6,966 bases of DNA from a bacterium (GCA_029007685.1 JAQXIG010000024.1:1-6966); one strand, 5' to 3'. Shown: positions 1 to 6,618, counted from the first letter of the stretch. Notes: generated by a model not told the origin, from the sequence alone. Translations and numbers: made by a program.

Positions 1-1
1 T

Positions 2-610
2 TTATTAGTTGTTTTAATGAGTGATCAATTGATTGATCATCAAACGAATTTGTTATCTCGTGAAGATGGAATTGTTTTATTGCTATTTTTCTCAGTATTT
101 GTATATTATTTGATTTCGATAACTAGAAGAAAGACCGATGAAGTAGAAGAAGGGGAAGCAATTTATCCACTTTTGAAATCAATTTTTTATACAGTTGGAG
201 GCATTATTGCGATTATCATGGGAAGTAATTTAGTAGTAAATAGTGCTACAGATATTGCAGAAGCCATTGGGATTAGTGAAAGAATAATAGGATTAACCAT
301 TATAGCACTTGGAACTTCACTACCTGAGCTAGTGACTAGTGTAATCGCAACTAAAAAAGGTGAGTATGATATTGCGATTGGAAATGTAGTAGGGAGTAAT
401 ATCTTTAATATCGGAATGGTTTTAGGTATTCCAGTCACTATATTTGGGGGAATTCCAGTAGGAACCTTTAGTATGACAGATTTAGGATTTCTACTTGCCT
501 CAGCGCTTGCTTTGTTTGCTTTTTCAATTAATGATTATAAGATTAGAAAAGCAGAGGGGATTATTTTATTACTTATGTACATAGGTTATAACATACTAAT
601 TTTTATTTAA
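2..610 (+). CDS. Sodium/calcium exchanger (CaCA family), C-terminal part; 5' end outside window
   Basis: This is an integral membrane cation antiporter of the Ca2+:cation antiporter (CaCA, YrbG-like) family, which exchanges Ca2+ for Na+ or H+ across the cytoplasmic membrane. The reading frame is open to the left edge (codons from base 2), so the Met at 17 is probably internal; about 202 residues remain and the first alpha repeat is missing. Numbering from the Met at 17, a membrane segment lies at about 19-37, followed by an acidic cytoplasmic loop (KTDEVEEGE, 39-47). The second alpha repeat is very clear: GSNLVVNSA at 69-77, GTSLPELVTS at 99-108 with the ion-binding Glu104, and GNVVGSNIFN at 122-131. 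Two more hydrophobic segments end the protein at about 153-170 and 180-197. These motifs define the family; the transported ion is inferred. The next gene begins 19 bases downstream, so the two may be co-transcribed. Confidence 0.93.
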   Translation, partial: LLVVLMSDQLIDHQTNLLSREDGIVLLLFFSVFVYYLISITRRKTDEVEEGEAIYPLLKSIFYTVGGIIAIIMGSNLVVNSATDIAEAIGISERIIGLTIIALGTSLPELVTSVIATKKGEYDIAIGNVVGSNIFNIGMVLGIPVTIFGGIPVGTFSMTDLGFLLASALALFAFSINDYKIRKAEGIILLLMYIGYNILIFI

Positions 611-629
611 GTATAGGAGAGGGAAGATT

Positions 630-1211
630 ATGCAGAATATAAAATTTGAAATTACAGAAGAAGATATCAAAAAATATTTAGAAGAAAACAAGGAGACTTA
701 CCAATATTGTGAAGCATTATTTGTGAAATATCTAAGGGAAAACCAGTTTAACTTGACAAAAGAAATGTTGGAAATATTATTTATAAAGAGCTCTAGAATG
801 GGAGTAGACCCGGAAGAAATAAATCGTATGAGTTCTATTGGTTTATCATCTTTTCATCAAGAATCACCTTATATGAATTCTATTCAAAATTTAGACTTGA
901 GTGGTATTTGTCATATTTTAATTCCAACGATTCGGTATTATAAGAAGGGTAATGTTTTTAATATGAATTATTTATTATCACATTTAGAAATGGCTAGTCG
1001 GGATCTTCGACTTTCCTGCTATCACCCAATGCAAATAGTAAAAGATACTTTAGATGATTATCGAGTTTGTAATAAAGTGGAAGTAGAAGATCTTACTTTT
1101 AAAATAAAAATGAGCAAAGAGCAGTCTAGAGGAGAAATTTTGATTTATCAAGATTTTTATGATGAGACTAAAGTAAAGAAAATTAGAAAAATGATTCGAG
1201 ATGATCGATAG
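630..1211 (+). CDS. Hypothetical protein, 193 aa, family not recognised
   Basis: I do not recognise this protein. It is soluble-looking: no signal peptide, no membrane segment, many charged residues, and probably mostly helical (for example EEDIKKYLEENKETY at 10-24). The start is well supported by the purine-rich site AGGAGAGG at 615-622, seven bases before ATG, and by the 19-base gap after the exchanger gene. The middle (about 95-145) has a less charged stretch with ICHILIPTIRYY and two Cys-containing segments (LSCYHP, YRVCNK), but no spaced Cys/His motif convincing for metal binding. The C-terminus is strongly basic (KVKKIRKMIRDDR). It ends with TAG, and 93 bases separate it from the ileS start. 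Codon use and base composition resemble the neighbours, and the frame is open for its whole length, so I consider it a real gene. Function is unknown; the position between a transporter and ileS does not suggest one. Confidence 0.8.
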   Translation: MQNIKFEITEEDIKKYLEENKETYQYCEALFVKYLRENQFNLTKEMLEILFIKSSRMGVDPEEINRMSSIGLSSFHQESPYMNSIQNLDLSGICHILIPTIRYYKKGNVFNMNYLLSHLEMASRDLRLSCYHPMQIVKDTLDDYRVCNKVEVEDLTFKIKMSKEQSRGEILIYQDFYDETKVKKIRKMIRDDR

Positions 1212-1289
1212 ATTTCATATTATACAAAAATCTGTTTTAAGGATATTACAATCTTAGAATTTTTAAGATAAAAAAGAATGATATTAGAG

Positions 1290-1297
1290 AGAAGGTG
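1290..1297 (+). promoter_or_regulatory. Ribosome binding site deciding the ileS start
   Basis: AGAAGGTG lies seven bases before the ATG at 1305 and resembles the consensus AGGAGGTG. The longest open frame would begin at ATG 1278, but that codon is preceded only by an A-rich run (AAAAAAGA) and would add nine residues (MILERRCND) before MFKELEK. An out-of-frame ATG at 1300 is too close to this site. The start at 1305 is therefore preferred. Confidence 0.75.
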
Positions 1298-1304
1298 TAA
1301 TGAT

Positions 1305-4300
1305 ATGTTTAAAGAATTAGAGAAAGAGAAAAATAGTGTATTAGAGGAGAAAAGAATGAAGAAGTTTTTAGAAACTAATATACTAAATAAGTCTATTAAT
1401 AAAGGAAATGATTATTTTGTGTTTTTTGATGGACCCGCTACGGCGAATGGAATGCCAGGAATTCATCATATGCTAGCGAAGCTATTAAAGGATACTTTCT
1501 GTAAATATAAGACAATGCAGGGATATAAAGTGCTTCGTAAAGTAGGTTGGGATACTCATGGATTACCAGTTGAAGTCCAAGTAGAAAAAGAACTTGGTTT
1601 TTCTGGAAAAACAGATATTGAAAAGTATGGTATTAAAAAGTTTAATGAAAAATGTCGTGAATCGGTATGGAAAAACGAAGAGTCTTTTCGTAATTTTACG
1701 AATAAAATGGGACAATTTATTGATTTAGAGCATCCTTATATTACTTATAATAATGATTATATTGAGACAGAATGGTGGATCTTGAAAAAATTTTTTGATG
1801 AAGGATTGATCTATGATGGACTTAAAATCTTGCCATATTGTCCAAGATGTGGAACAGGACTTGCCTCTCATGAAGTTGCTCAGGGATATAAAGAAATTAG
1901 TGTGAATACAGTAACGGTTCCTTTTAAATTGAAAAATGAAGAAAATACGTACTTTTTGATTTGGACAACAACACCTTGGACATTGATTTCTAATGTAGCA
2001 GCTTGTGTCAATCCTAATGAAAAATATGTCAAGTGTTTGTCTAAAGGATATTACTTTATTGTTGCAGAAAAACTTGCTCATAAGGTGCTCGGAGATGACT
2101 TTGAAATAGTAAAAGAATACATGGGAAAAGATTTAGAATATAAAGAATATGAACAGTTCCTACCATTCTTAAATGTAAATAAAAAAGCATTTTTTATAAC
2201 ATGTGCTGATTATGTAACAATGGAAGATGGAACCGGTATTGTTCATATTGCTCCTGCTTTTGGACAAGATGACTATGAAGTGGGATTAAAATATGATTTA
2301 CCAGTATTAAATCCAGTCGATGAAAATGGGTGTTATACAGAAGGTCCTTGGCAAGGAAGGTTAGTAGTGGATTCGGAATTAGAGATTGATATTATCAAAT
2401 ATTTGGCTAATGAAGATAAAATATTTAAGAAACAAAGGATGGAACATAATTATCCACATTGTTGGAGATGTAAAACACCGCTTATTTATTATTCTAAACC
2501 TAGTCTTTATATTAAAACTACTGCTTTTAAAGAACAGATTATCGAAGCCAATAATACTGTACATTGGTATCCAGAATATGTTGGAGAAAAGAGATTTGGA
2601 AATTGGCTTGAAAATATGAATGATTGGGCAATTTCTAGAAATCGTTATTGGGGTACCCCAATTCCATTATGGAGATGTAGTTGTGGACATGATGAGATGA
2701 TTGGTTCTCGTCAAGAGTTGTTAGAAAAGGCAGTAGAAGAAATTGATGAAGCGATTGAACTTCATCGTCCATATGTGGATGATATTCATATCAAGTGTAG
2801 TAAATGTGGAAAAGAAATGATTCGTGTGACAGATGTTATCGACTGTTGGTTTGATAGTGGAGCGATGCCTTTTGCACAATATCATTATCCATTTGAAAAT
2901 GAAGATTTGTTTGAAATGCAATTTCCTGCTGATTTTATTAGTGAAGGAATTGATCAGACTCGTGGATGGTTCTATTCGTTATTGGTTATTGCTACTTTCG
3001 TTAAGGGATGTAGTCCGTATAAAAATGTAGTAGTAAATGATTTACTGTTAGATAAGTTTGGACAAAAGATGCATAAATCGAAGGGGAATGCGATTGAACC
3101 ATTTAGTGTATTAGAAAAATATGGAGCAGATCCAACTAGATTTTATATGTTATATGCTTCTCCAGTATGGACACCATTAAAGTTTGATGAAGAGGGAATT
3201 AAAGAAGTTCAATCTAAATTTTTCAATACCTTAAAAAATACTTATACTTTTTTTCAGATGTATGCCAATACCGATGGGATTGATCCAAGAAAGTTTGAAG
3301 TCACCTATGAGATGCTCGAAGAAATTGACAAATGGTTACTATCAAAATATCATAAGTTAATAAAATACATGACAGCTGCGATGGATGAGTATGACTTAAA
3401 TAAAGCAGTAAGACTCGTCAATACGTTTGTGAATGAAGAATTATCTAACTGGTATATTCGAAGAAATCGCCGTCGATTCTGGGAAAATGAACTCGATAAT
3501 AGTAAAAAAGCAGTTTATAAAACGACGTTTGAAGTATTAGAAGGCGTTTGTAGACTCATCGCACCAATGGTACCATTTGTATCTGATGAAATTTATGTTA
3601 ATTTAACAGGAGAAGAAAGTGTACATTTAGCTAGCTACCCAGTTTATGATGAAACTAAGATTAACGAACATATTGAAAAGAGAATGGATTTGGTTAAAGA
3701 TTTGATTTCGTTAGGAAGAAATGCACGAGAAGAAGCTAAAATCAAGGTTAGACAACCAATCTTTGAAGTGATTATCGATGGAAAAAATCGTGATACTATT
3801 TCAGATTTAGTGGATTTAATCAAAGAAGAATTGAATGTAAAACAAGTTACATTTGCCTCTGATTTATCGGAATATATGAATTTTGAGTTAAAACCTAACT
3901 TTAAAATTTGTGGAAAAATGTTTGGACCACATATGAAAGAATTTCAACAAAAACTAACAACTTTATCGGATGAAGACATTTCCACTTTAGAAAATAATGG
4001 TACCATTACAATGGAAGTGGATAATGAGAAAGTAGAAGTAGTAGCTGAAATGGTGGAGATCCGAGTATCTTCGAAAGAAGGATTTAATGCCAGTCATGAA
4101 GGAAATCATTTTATCGTTTTAAATACTACATTGACAGATGATTTGATTCATGAAGGAATTGCTAGAGAATTGATTAGTAAAGTTCAAAATTTAAGAAAAA
4201 CAAAAGATTTTGAAATCACGGATCGTATTACGATTTATTATTCTGAAAATGCTGATTTTGAGCAAGCCATTGATTCTTATGTTGAAGTAATCAAAAGTGA

Positions 4301-4394
4301 GACTTTAGCAGTGGAACTAGTGAAGAAAGAATTGGATCTTGATCCTGTTAACCTAAATGGAATAGAGGTAAAATTGGATGTTGAAAAGATATAA
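1305..4394 (+). CDS. ileS: Isoleucyl-tRNA synthetase, type 2 (IleS2), with GXHH signature
   Basis: This class Ia aminoacyl-tRNA synthetase charges tRNA-Ile with isoleucine in the cytoplasm. With the start at 1305 it has 1029 residues, normal for type 2 enzymes. Visible in order: the nucleotide-binding signature PGIHH at 51-55, where most class I enzymes have HXGH; WDTHGLPVE at 82-90; a zinc-knuckle half CPRC at 179-182; the CP1 editing domain with TTTPWTL at 221-227 and GTGIVHIAPAFG at 309-320 followed by DDY; CWRC at 386-389; DWAISRNRYWG at 440-450; further Cys pairs at 458-460 and CSKC 498-501; CWFDSG at 514-519; KMHKSKGN (KMSKS loop) at 588-595; and the anticodon-binding helix SNWYIRRNRRRFW at 714-726. 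The C-terminus carries the type 2 tail (HEGIARELISKVQNLRK at 949-965) and lacks the type 1 C-terminal zinc cluster. All 19 Trp codons are TGG. No T-box leader fits in the 93 bases upstream. Identity is certain; mupirocin resistance is inference from the type and motif. Confidence 0.98.
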   Translation: MFKELEKEKNSVLEEKRMKKFLETNILNKSINKGNDYFVFFDGPATANGMPGIHHMLAKLLKDTFCKYKTMQGYKVLRKVGWDTHGLPVEVQVEKELGFSGKTDIEKYGIKKFNEKCRESVWKNEESFRNFTNKMGQFIDLEHPYITYNNDYIETEWWILKKFFDEGLIYDGLKILPYCPRCGTGLASHEVAQGYKEISVNTVTVPFKLKNEENTYFLIWTTTPWTLISNVAACVNPNEKYVKCLSKGYYFIVAEKLAHKVLGDDFEIVKEYMGKDLEYKEYEQFLPFLNVNKKAFFITCADYVTMEDGTGIVHIAPAFGQDDYEVGLKYDLPVLNPVDENGCYTEGPWQGRLVVDSELEIDIIKYLANEDKIFKKQRMEHNYPHCWRCKTPLIYYSKPSLYIKTTAFKEQIIEANNTVHWYPEYVGEKRFGNWLENMNDWAISRNRYWGTPIPLWRCSCGHDEMIGSRQELLEKAVEEIDEAIELHRPYVDDIHIKCSKCGKEMIRVTDVIDCWFDSGAMPFAQYHYPFENEDLFEMQFPADFISEGIDQTRGWFYSLLVIATFVKGCSPYKNVVVNDLLLDKFGQKMHKSKGNAIEPFSVLEKYGADPTRFYMLYASPVWTPLKFDEEGIKEVQSKFFNTLKNTYTFFQMYANTDGIDPRKFEVTYEMLEEIDKWLLSKYHKLIKYMTAAMDEYDLNKAVRLVNTFVNEELSNWYIRRNRRRFWENELDNSKKAVYKTTFEVLEGVCRLIAPMVPFVSDEIYVNLTGEESVHLASYPVYDETKINEHIEKRMDLVKDLISLGRNAREEAKIKVRQPIFEVIIDGKNRDTISDLVDLIKEELNVKQVTFASDLSEYMNFELKPNFKICGKMFGPHMKEFQQKLTTLSDEDISTLENNGTITMEVDNEKVEVVAEMVEIRVSSKEGFNASHEGNHFIVLNTTLTDDLIHEGIARELISKVQNLRKTKDFEITDRITIYYSENADFEQAIDSYVEVIKSETLAVELVKKELDLDPVNLNGIEVKLDVEKI

Positions 4395-4431
4395 GAGTTT
4401 TGACTGTAGTTAATATATTATTTTAGGTGAT

Positions 4432-4569
4432 TTGATCAAGAATGATGGAGAGAATTAGTTTTGTTTTGACGAATTCGACTAAGAAAAATAATAAAAACCT
4501 TTTCTTTTAAAGAGAATGATCCGAGGGATGAAGAAAATAGTTTGTGAAAAAAGATATATGCTTGATCGG
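4432..4569 (+). ncRNA. Candidate structured RNA closed by a long-range helix (possible decayed T-box-like leader)
   Basis: TTGATCAAG at 4432-4440 pairs with CTTGATCGG at 4561-4569: seven Watson-Crick pairs plus two G-U pairs, enclosing 120 bases. Just inside are AATGATGGAGAG on the 5' side and GAAAAAAGA on the 3' side, and AAAGAGAATG and GGATGAAG lie further in. This loosely recalls Stem I of T-box leaders (basal helix, AUGA-type K-turn, AGAGA element). Downstream at 4680-4694 a segment containing GAGTGGTTACAG is only a poor match to the T-box core AGGGTGGNACCGCG. The helix is seen; the T-box reading is speculative. No intact amino-acid gene follows, so it could be a relic, another RNA, or a chance fold. 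Confidence 0.22.
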
Positions 4570-4711
4570 TAGATAAAAAATATCGAAGGAAACAGGTTGG
4601 AAGTAAGTGAATGGTGTAGTGGTTAGAGTTACTGGGAACTAAACGTTAATGATTATGATAGATTTGTTTGTAAGTATCAATGAGTGGTTACAGATTGAGG
4701 GGAAGAGACAT

Positions 4712-4801
4712 TAAATTGTATGATTTCTAGCGCTAGTAATGATGGAATATTCCTTTCTAAAATAGAGACTAAGCTGTTCAGTAATGAAATCATACAAATT
4801 A
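4712..4801. repeat. Inverted repeat with 16-base arms around a 58-base centre
   Basis: The arms are 4712-4727 and 4786-4801. They are complementary at 15 of 16 positions and perfect over the inner 12 bases (TTGTATGATTTC / GAAATCATACAA). The enclosed 58 bases contain GGAATATTCC (4744-4753), a perfect 10-bp palindrome, and a second one, CTAGCGCTAG (4727-4736), begins at the last base of the left arm. There is no T-run after the right arm, so it is not a standard terminator. I see no clear target-site duplication, so a small transposable element (MITE) is possible but not supported further. It could also be a structured RNA domain. Confidence 0.5.
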
Positions 4802-4916
4802 TCAGGTTAAACTGGACTTGGAAGATATTTATTTTATTGGAGCTAATGTTGGAAGAGCTGGAAATAGCGTCGTAGCAGCAGCAACAGAACTAGTGATAGC
4901 ACGTGATATCTTAGAG

Positions 4917-4953
4917 GAAACAAAAAGGAAAGGTTCTTTTTCTTTTTGTTTTC
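4917..4953 (+). terminator. Terminator-like purine/pyrimidine hairpin
   Basis: GAAACAAAAAG (4917-4927) pairs with CTTTTTGTTTTC (4942-4953) with one bulged T, and GAAA at 4928-4931 can continue the stem with the T-run at 4938-4941, leaving a six-base loop. The 3' arm itself forms the U-rich tract. The stem is almost all A-T, so strength is doubtful. It sits between the remnant upstream and the small gene starting at 4977. Confidence 0.45.
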
Positions 4954-4954
4954 A

Positions 4955-4960
4955 TATAAT
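4955..4960 (+). promoter_or_regulatory. Possible -10 element (TATAAT) for the DUF5661-type gene
   Basis: A perfect TATAAT lies 16 bases before the ATG at 4977. The -35 position at 17-bp spacing reads GGTTCT, which is poor, and no extended -10 TG is present. Transcription would start near 4967, giving a leader of only about ten bases that would cut into the weak GGTGAT ribosome binding site at 4966-4971. It may be real or a chance match in AT-rich sequence. Confidence 0.25.
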
Positions 4961-4976
4961 AAAATGGTGATAAGTA

Positions 4977-5273
4977 ATGTTTACAATGAGAGATGTTCAT
5001 GATATTGCGAAAAAATTGAATGTAGATTTTTCAAAATTTTCGGAAAAAGATTTTCTGACTGGAATTAACATTGAGTTAGAGCATGGGAAAGTTAGTCCTT
5101 CTACAAATGTAACTAATAATGATTTAGAGATGACTGCTAAAATAGCTTTAGCTCATTTAAATGAATTTCCTAATTATTATAATGAAGAATATGGCTTACC
5201 AGCCTTCGAAAAGATGTTACAAGGAAAAAATACTGATATGAGATCAGTTCCAAGATGGAATAATCATTTTTAG
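4977..5273 (+). CDS. DUF5661-type small protein, 98 aa
   Basis: This small soluble protein of unknown function resembles the DUF5661 family, as I recall it, by a string of typical features: an N-terminal MFTxxxxxxIAKKL segment (1-14), GINIELEHGKVSP at 29-41, TNVTNNDLEMTAKIALAHL at 43-61 and NEFPNYYNEEYGL at 62-74. Family members are usually around 80-100 residues, so it appears complete. The ATG at 4977 is preferred over the Met three codons later because the family begins MFT; the ribosome binding site (GGTGAT, 4966-4971) is weak. The C-terminus (PRWNNHF) is less family-like. It sits alone between a terminator-like hairpin and the rpsO promoter, so it is probably a one-gene unit, and neighbours give no clue to function. 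No catalytic motif is visible. Confidence 0.85.
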   Translation: MFTMRDVHDIAKKLNVDFSKFSEKDFLTGINIELEHGKVSPSTNVTNNDLEMTAKIALAHLNEFPNYYNEEYGLPAFEKMLQGKNTDMRSVPRWNNHF

Positions 5274-5346
5274 AAAGCCACAATTTTTGAATTTTAATGT
5301 AGATATGTAGTTTCTTTGGATAATGAGTAAAAATATGTAAAAATAC

Positions 5347-5375
5347 TTGCATTTTTGGTTAACCTTTAGTATATT
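5347..5375 (+). promoter_or_regulatory. rpsO promoter (sigma-A type)
   Basis: TTGCAT (5347-5352) and TATATT (5370-5375) are separated by exactly 17 bases and match the vegetative -35 and -10 consensus at four of six and five of six positions. Transcription would begin near 5382, giving a leader of about 76 bases before rpsO. No ORF covers the site, and the preceding gene ends at 5273. Confidence 0.7.
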
Positions 5376-5381
5376 AAGTAT

Positions 5382-5457
5382 GTACCTTTTCTAGGACGTG
5401 GAGCAAATTCCGACCATATCTTGGAAATAGGCAGACTATAATAAAGGAGGAATTGAC
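5382..5457 (+). promoter_or_regulatory. rpsO 5' leader, candidate S15 autoregulatory structure
   Basis: The predicted leader can form two mutually exclusive hairpins. In one, GTGGA (5398-5402) pairs with TCC-AC (5409-5414) around a bulged G. In the other, TTCC (5408-5411) pairs with GGAA (5423-5426). S15 is known to repress its own mRNA through leader structures in several bacteria, including Bacillota. I see foldable sequence in the right place; that it binds S15 is inference. It ends with the strong ribosome binding site AAAGGAGG at 5443-5450. Confidence 0.3.
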
Positions 5458-5727
5458 ATGGCTTTAACAAGCGAAAAAAAACAGGAGATTGTGAAACAAT
5501 TTGCGAGAAGTGAAAAAGATACTGGTTCTGCAGAAGTACAAATAGCGATTTTAACTGAAGAAATTAACGTTTTAACAGAGCATTTAAAAGAGCATAAACA
5601 TGACCATCATTCACGTCGTGGACTTCTTAAAAAAGTTGGTCAAAGAAGAAGTATGTTAAATTACTTGGCCAAAAAAGATGTTCAAAGATATCGTGAAATT
5701 GTACAGCGATTGGGATTAAGAAAATAA
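5458..5727 (+). CDS. rpsO: 30S ribosomal protein S15
   Basis: S15 is a primary binding protein of the 30S subunit: it contacts the three-way junction of helices 20-22 of 16S rRNA and makes an intersubunit bridge with 23S rRNA. The product has 89 residues, the standard length, and is recognisable throughout: MALTSEKKQEIVKQF at 1-15, DTGSAEVQIAILTEEI at 21-36, the rRNA-binding DHHSRRGLLKKVGQRRSMLN at 49-68, and the C-terminal YREIVQRLGLRK. The start has an ideal AAAGGAGG site seven bases upstream. It has its own promoter and an intrinsic terminator 17 bases after the stop codon, so it is mostly a single-gene unit here. The usual downstream partner, pnp, is present but separated by about 870 bases containing a decayed gene. 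Confidence 0.99.
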   Translation: MALTSEKKQEIVKQFARSEKDTGSAEVQIAILTEEINVLTEHLKEHKHDHHSRRGLLKKVGQRRSMLNYLAKKDVQRYREIVQRLGLRK

Positions 5728-5744
5728 TTTATATATGATAATAG

Positions 5745-5769
5745 GCACTAATTTTTTTAGTGCTTTTTT
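5745..5769 (+). terminator. Intrinsic terminator of rpsO
   Basis: GCACTAA (5745-5751) and TTAGTGC (5757-5763) form a perfect 7-bp stem with a five-T loop, followed directly by six T residues (5764-5769). It begins 17 bases after the rpsO stop codon, a textbook rho-independent arrangement. Confidence 0.9.
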
Positions 5770-5782
5770 ATGGAGAATCTGA

Positions 5783-6618
5783 TATGAAGATAAAAAATTG
5801 TATGTGGGAACTATTGTTCAGGTTTTAAATGCTGAAATGGTGAAATGATATAGCTATGGAGATTATATTGTGGATTATACAATAAAGCCTATTAAGGTTA
5901 CCATATTATATCGAATCAATCATAAATATGCGATGGATTTAGATCAATTTATAATTTATCAAATTGGCCCGTATCCATTTGATCACCAAGCATTCTACTT
6001 ATCATAAGTTATTAGTACCATTAAAAGTCAGTGAGGCTGATGAGAAAAGTTCGGTTGGACTTGGTCAAGTTTTAAAATTGAGGAAAGAGATTGTGAAGTA
6101 TCATTCAAAAGATAATGATCATAGAACTTGCTAAAAACGGTATGTTAACGTGAAATAGTAATCGCCTGGTTGATTTCATCCTAAAGAAGAACAAATGTAT
6201 TTAGTCAGTATGATAGCATTACTTAAAATTTGTCATTATCTAGGAAGAACTCTCCAGGTATATAGTGTTTATCAACATTTTTTAAACTGTTAATATTTCT
6301 GATATTCCGACTCTAGCTAAAAAAATGATTCCTTATATTTTAGAGATTAAAAAGGAAATTAGTACAACAATTTATAATCAGTTCCATTTGAATGATCCGA
6401 ACGAATTTTAGAAAAATCGTATTCATGAAATCGATTCTCATATTTGAACGAATGAAATTCCTGCTATGATTCTTAATAGGAAATCAATGATTTTGGATGG
6501 GAATTTTGAACTTAATATTTTAGAAAAGATTGTGTAAGAAGGAAAAGAGGAATTTGAAGATACTGTTCATTATTTGATAAAAAAGTATAAGGAGGTAGTT
6601 TGTGAAAAAAGTATTTGA
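5783..6618 (+). pseudogene. Decayed protein-coding gene between rpsO and pnp, family not recognised
   Basis: No intact frame exists here, yet protein-like sequence continues in order through three frame segments. Bases 5783-6007 give KLYVGTIVQVLNAEMVK, a TGA at 5846, then YSYGDYIVDYTIKPIKVTIL and DLDQFIIYQIGPYPFDHQAF. The frame shifts near 6000 and 6000-6293 gives HKLLVPLKVSEADEK, GLGQVLKLRKEIVKYH and, after stops at 6132, 6156, 6159 and 6171, EEQMYLVSMIALLKICHYLG. The frame shifts again and 6301-6618 gives LAKKMIPYILEIKKEIS and ILDGNFELNILEKIV, interrupted by TAG 6409, TGA 6445 and TAA 6535. All three stop types occur, so recoding cannot explain it, and random errors are unlikely because flanking genes are clean. 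The intact ancestor was roughly 270 residues, probably a soluble mostly helical protein, and its last frame ends at 6618, 17 bases inside pnp. I see no transposase or toxin motif. Confidence 0.75.

Larger units (their letters stand above)
4788..4970 (+). pseudogene. Remnant of an unrecognised protein gene (3' end only)
   Basis: This frame is open from just after a TGA (4785-4787) to a TGA at 4968-4970 but has no in-frame ATG. It encodes a protein-like stretch, KLDLEDIYFIGANVG followed by RAGNSVVAAATELVIARD, with the Gly/Ala-rich, alternating character of a folded nucleotide- or cofactor-binding protein. After ILEE at 4911 the sequence becomes a low-complexity Lys/Phe tail that overlaps a terminator-like hairpin. 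I therefore read it as the last part of a decayed gene whose upstream portion is scrambled or lost. A different frame upstream (from ATG 4720) is open too but looks less protein-like. I do not recognise the family, and a chance open frame is possible. Confidence 0.35.

Noticed and set aside
1278..1304. Longer ileS start at ATG 1278 adding nine residues
   Set aside because: The site upstream of 1278 is A-rich without a proper ribosome binding site, whereas AGAAGGTG sits seven bases before ATG 1305.
1212..1304. T-box leader or clear promoter before ileS
   Set aside because: The 93 bases are too short for a T-box and lack its core sequence. TATTAT at 1218 and TAGAAT at 1255 are -10-like, but neither has a convincing -35 element.
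1725..3030. Several short open frames on both strands inside ileS
   Set aside because: They are overlapping shadows of the ileS frame, with low-complexity Ile/Phe/Lys-rich products.
4612..4690. tRNA-like segment with a D-arm-like GTAGTGGTTAGAGTTAC
   Set aside because: No acceptor stem, no TTCGA-type T loop and no anticodon arm of the right geometry follow.
4441..4746. Direct repeat AATGATGGA at 4441-4449 and 4738-4746
   Set aside because: A nine-base repeat in about 600 AT-rich bases is expected by chance, and flanks do not match.
5783..6618. Stop-codon recoding (TGA as Trp) or programmed frameshifts to explain the broken gene
   Set aside because: TAA, TAG and TGA all interrupt it, two frame changes are also needed, and ileS uses TGG for all 19 Trp codons.
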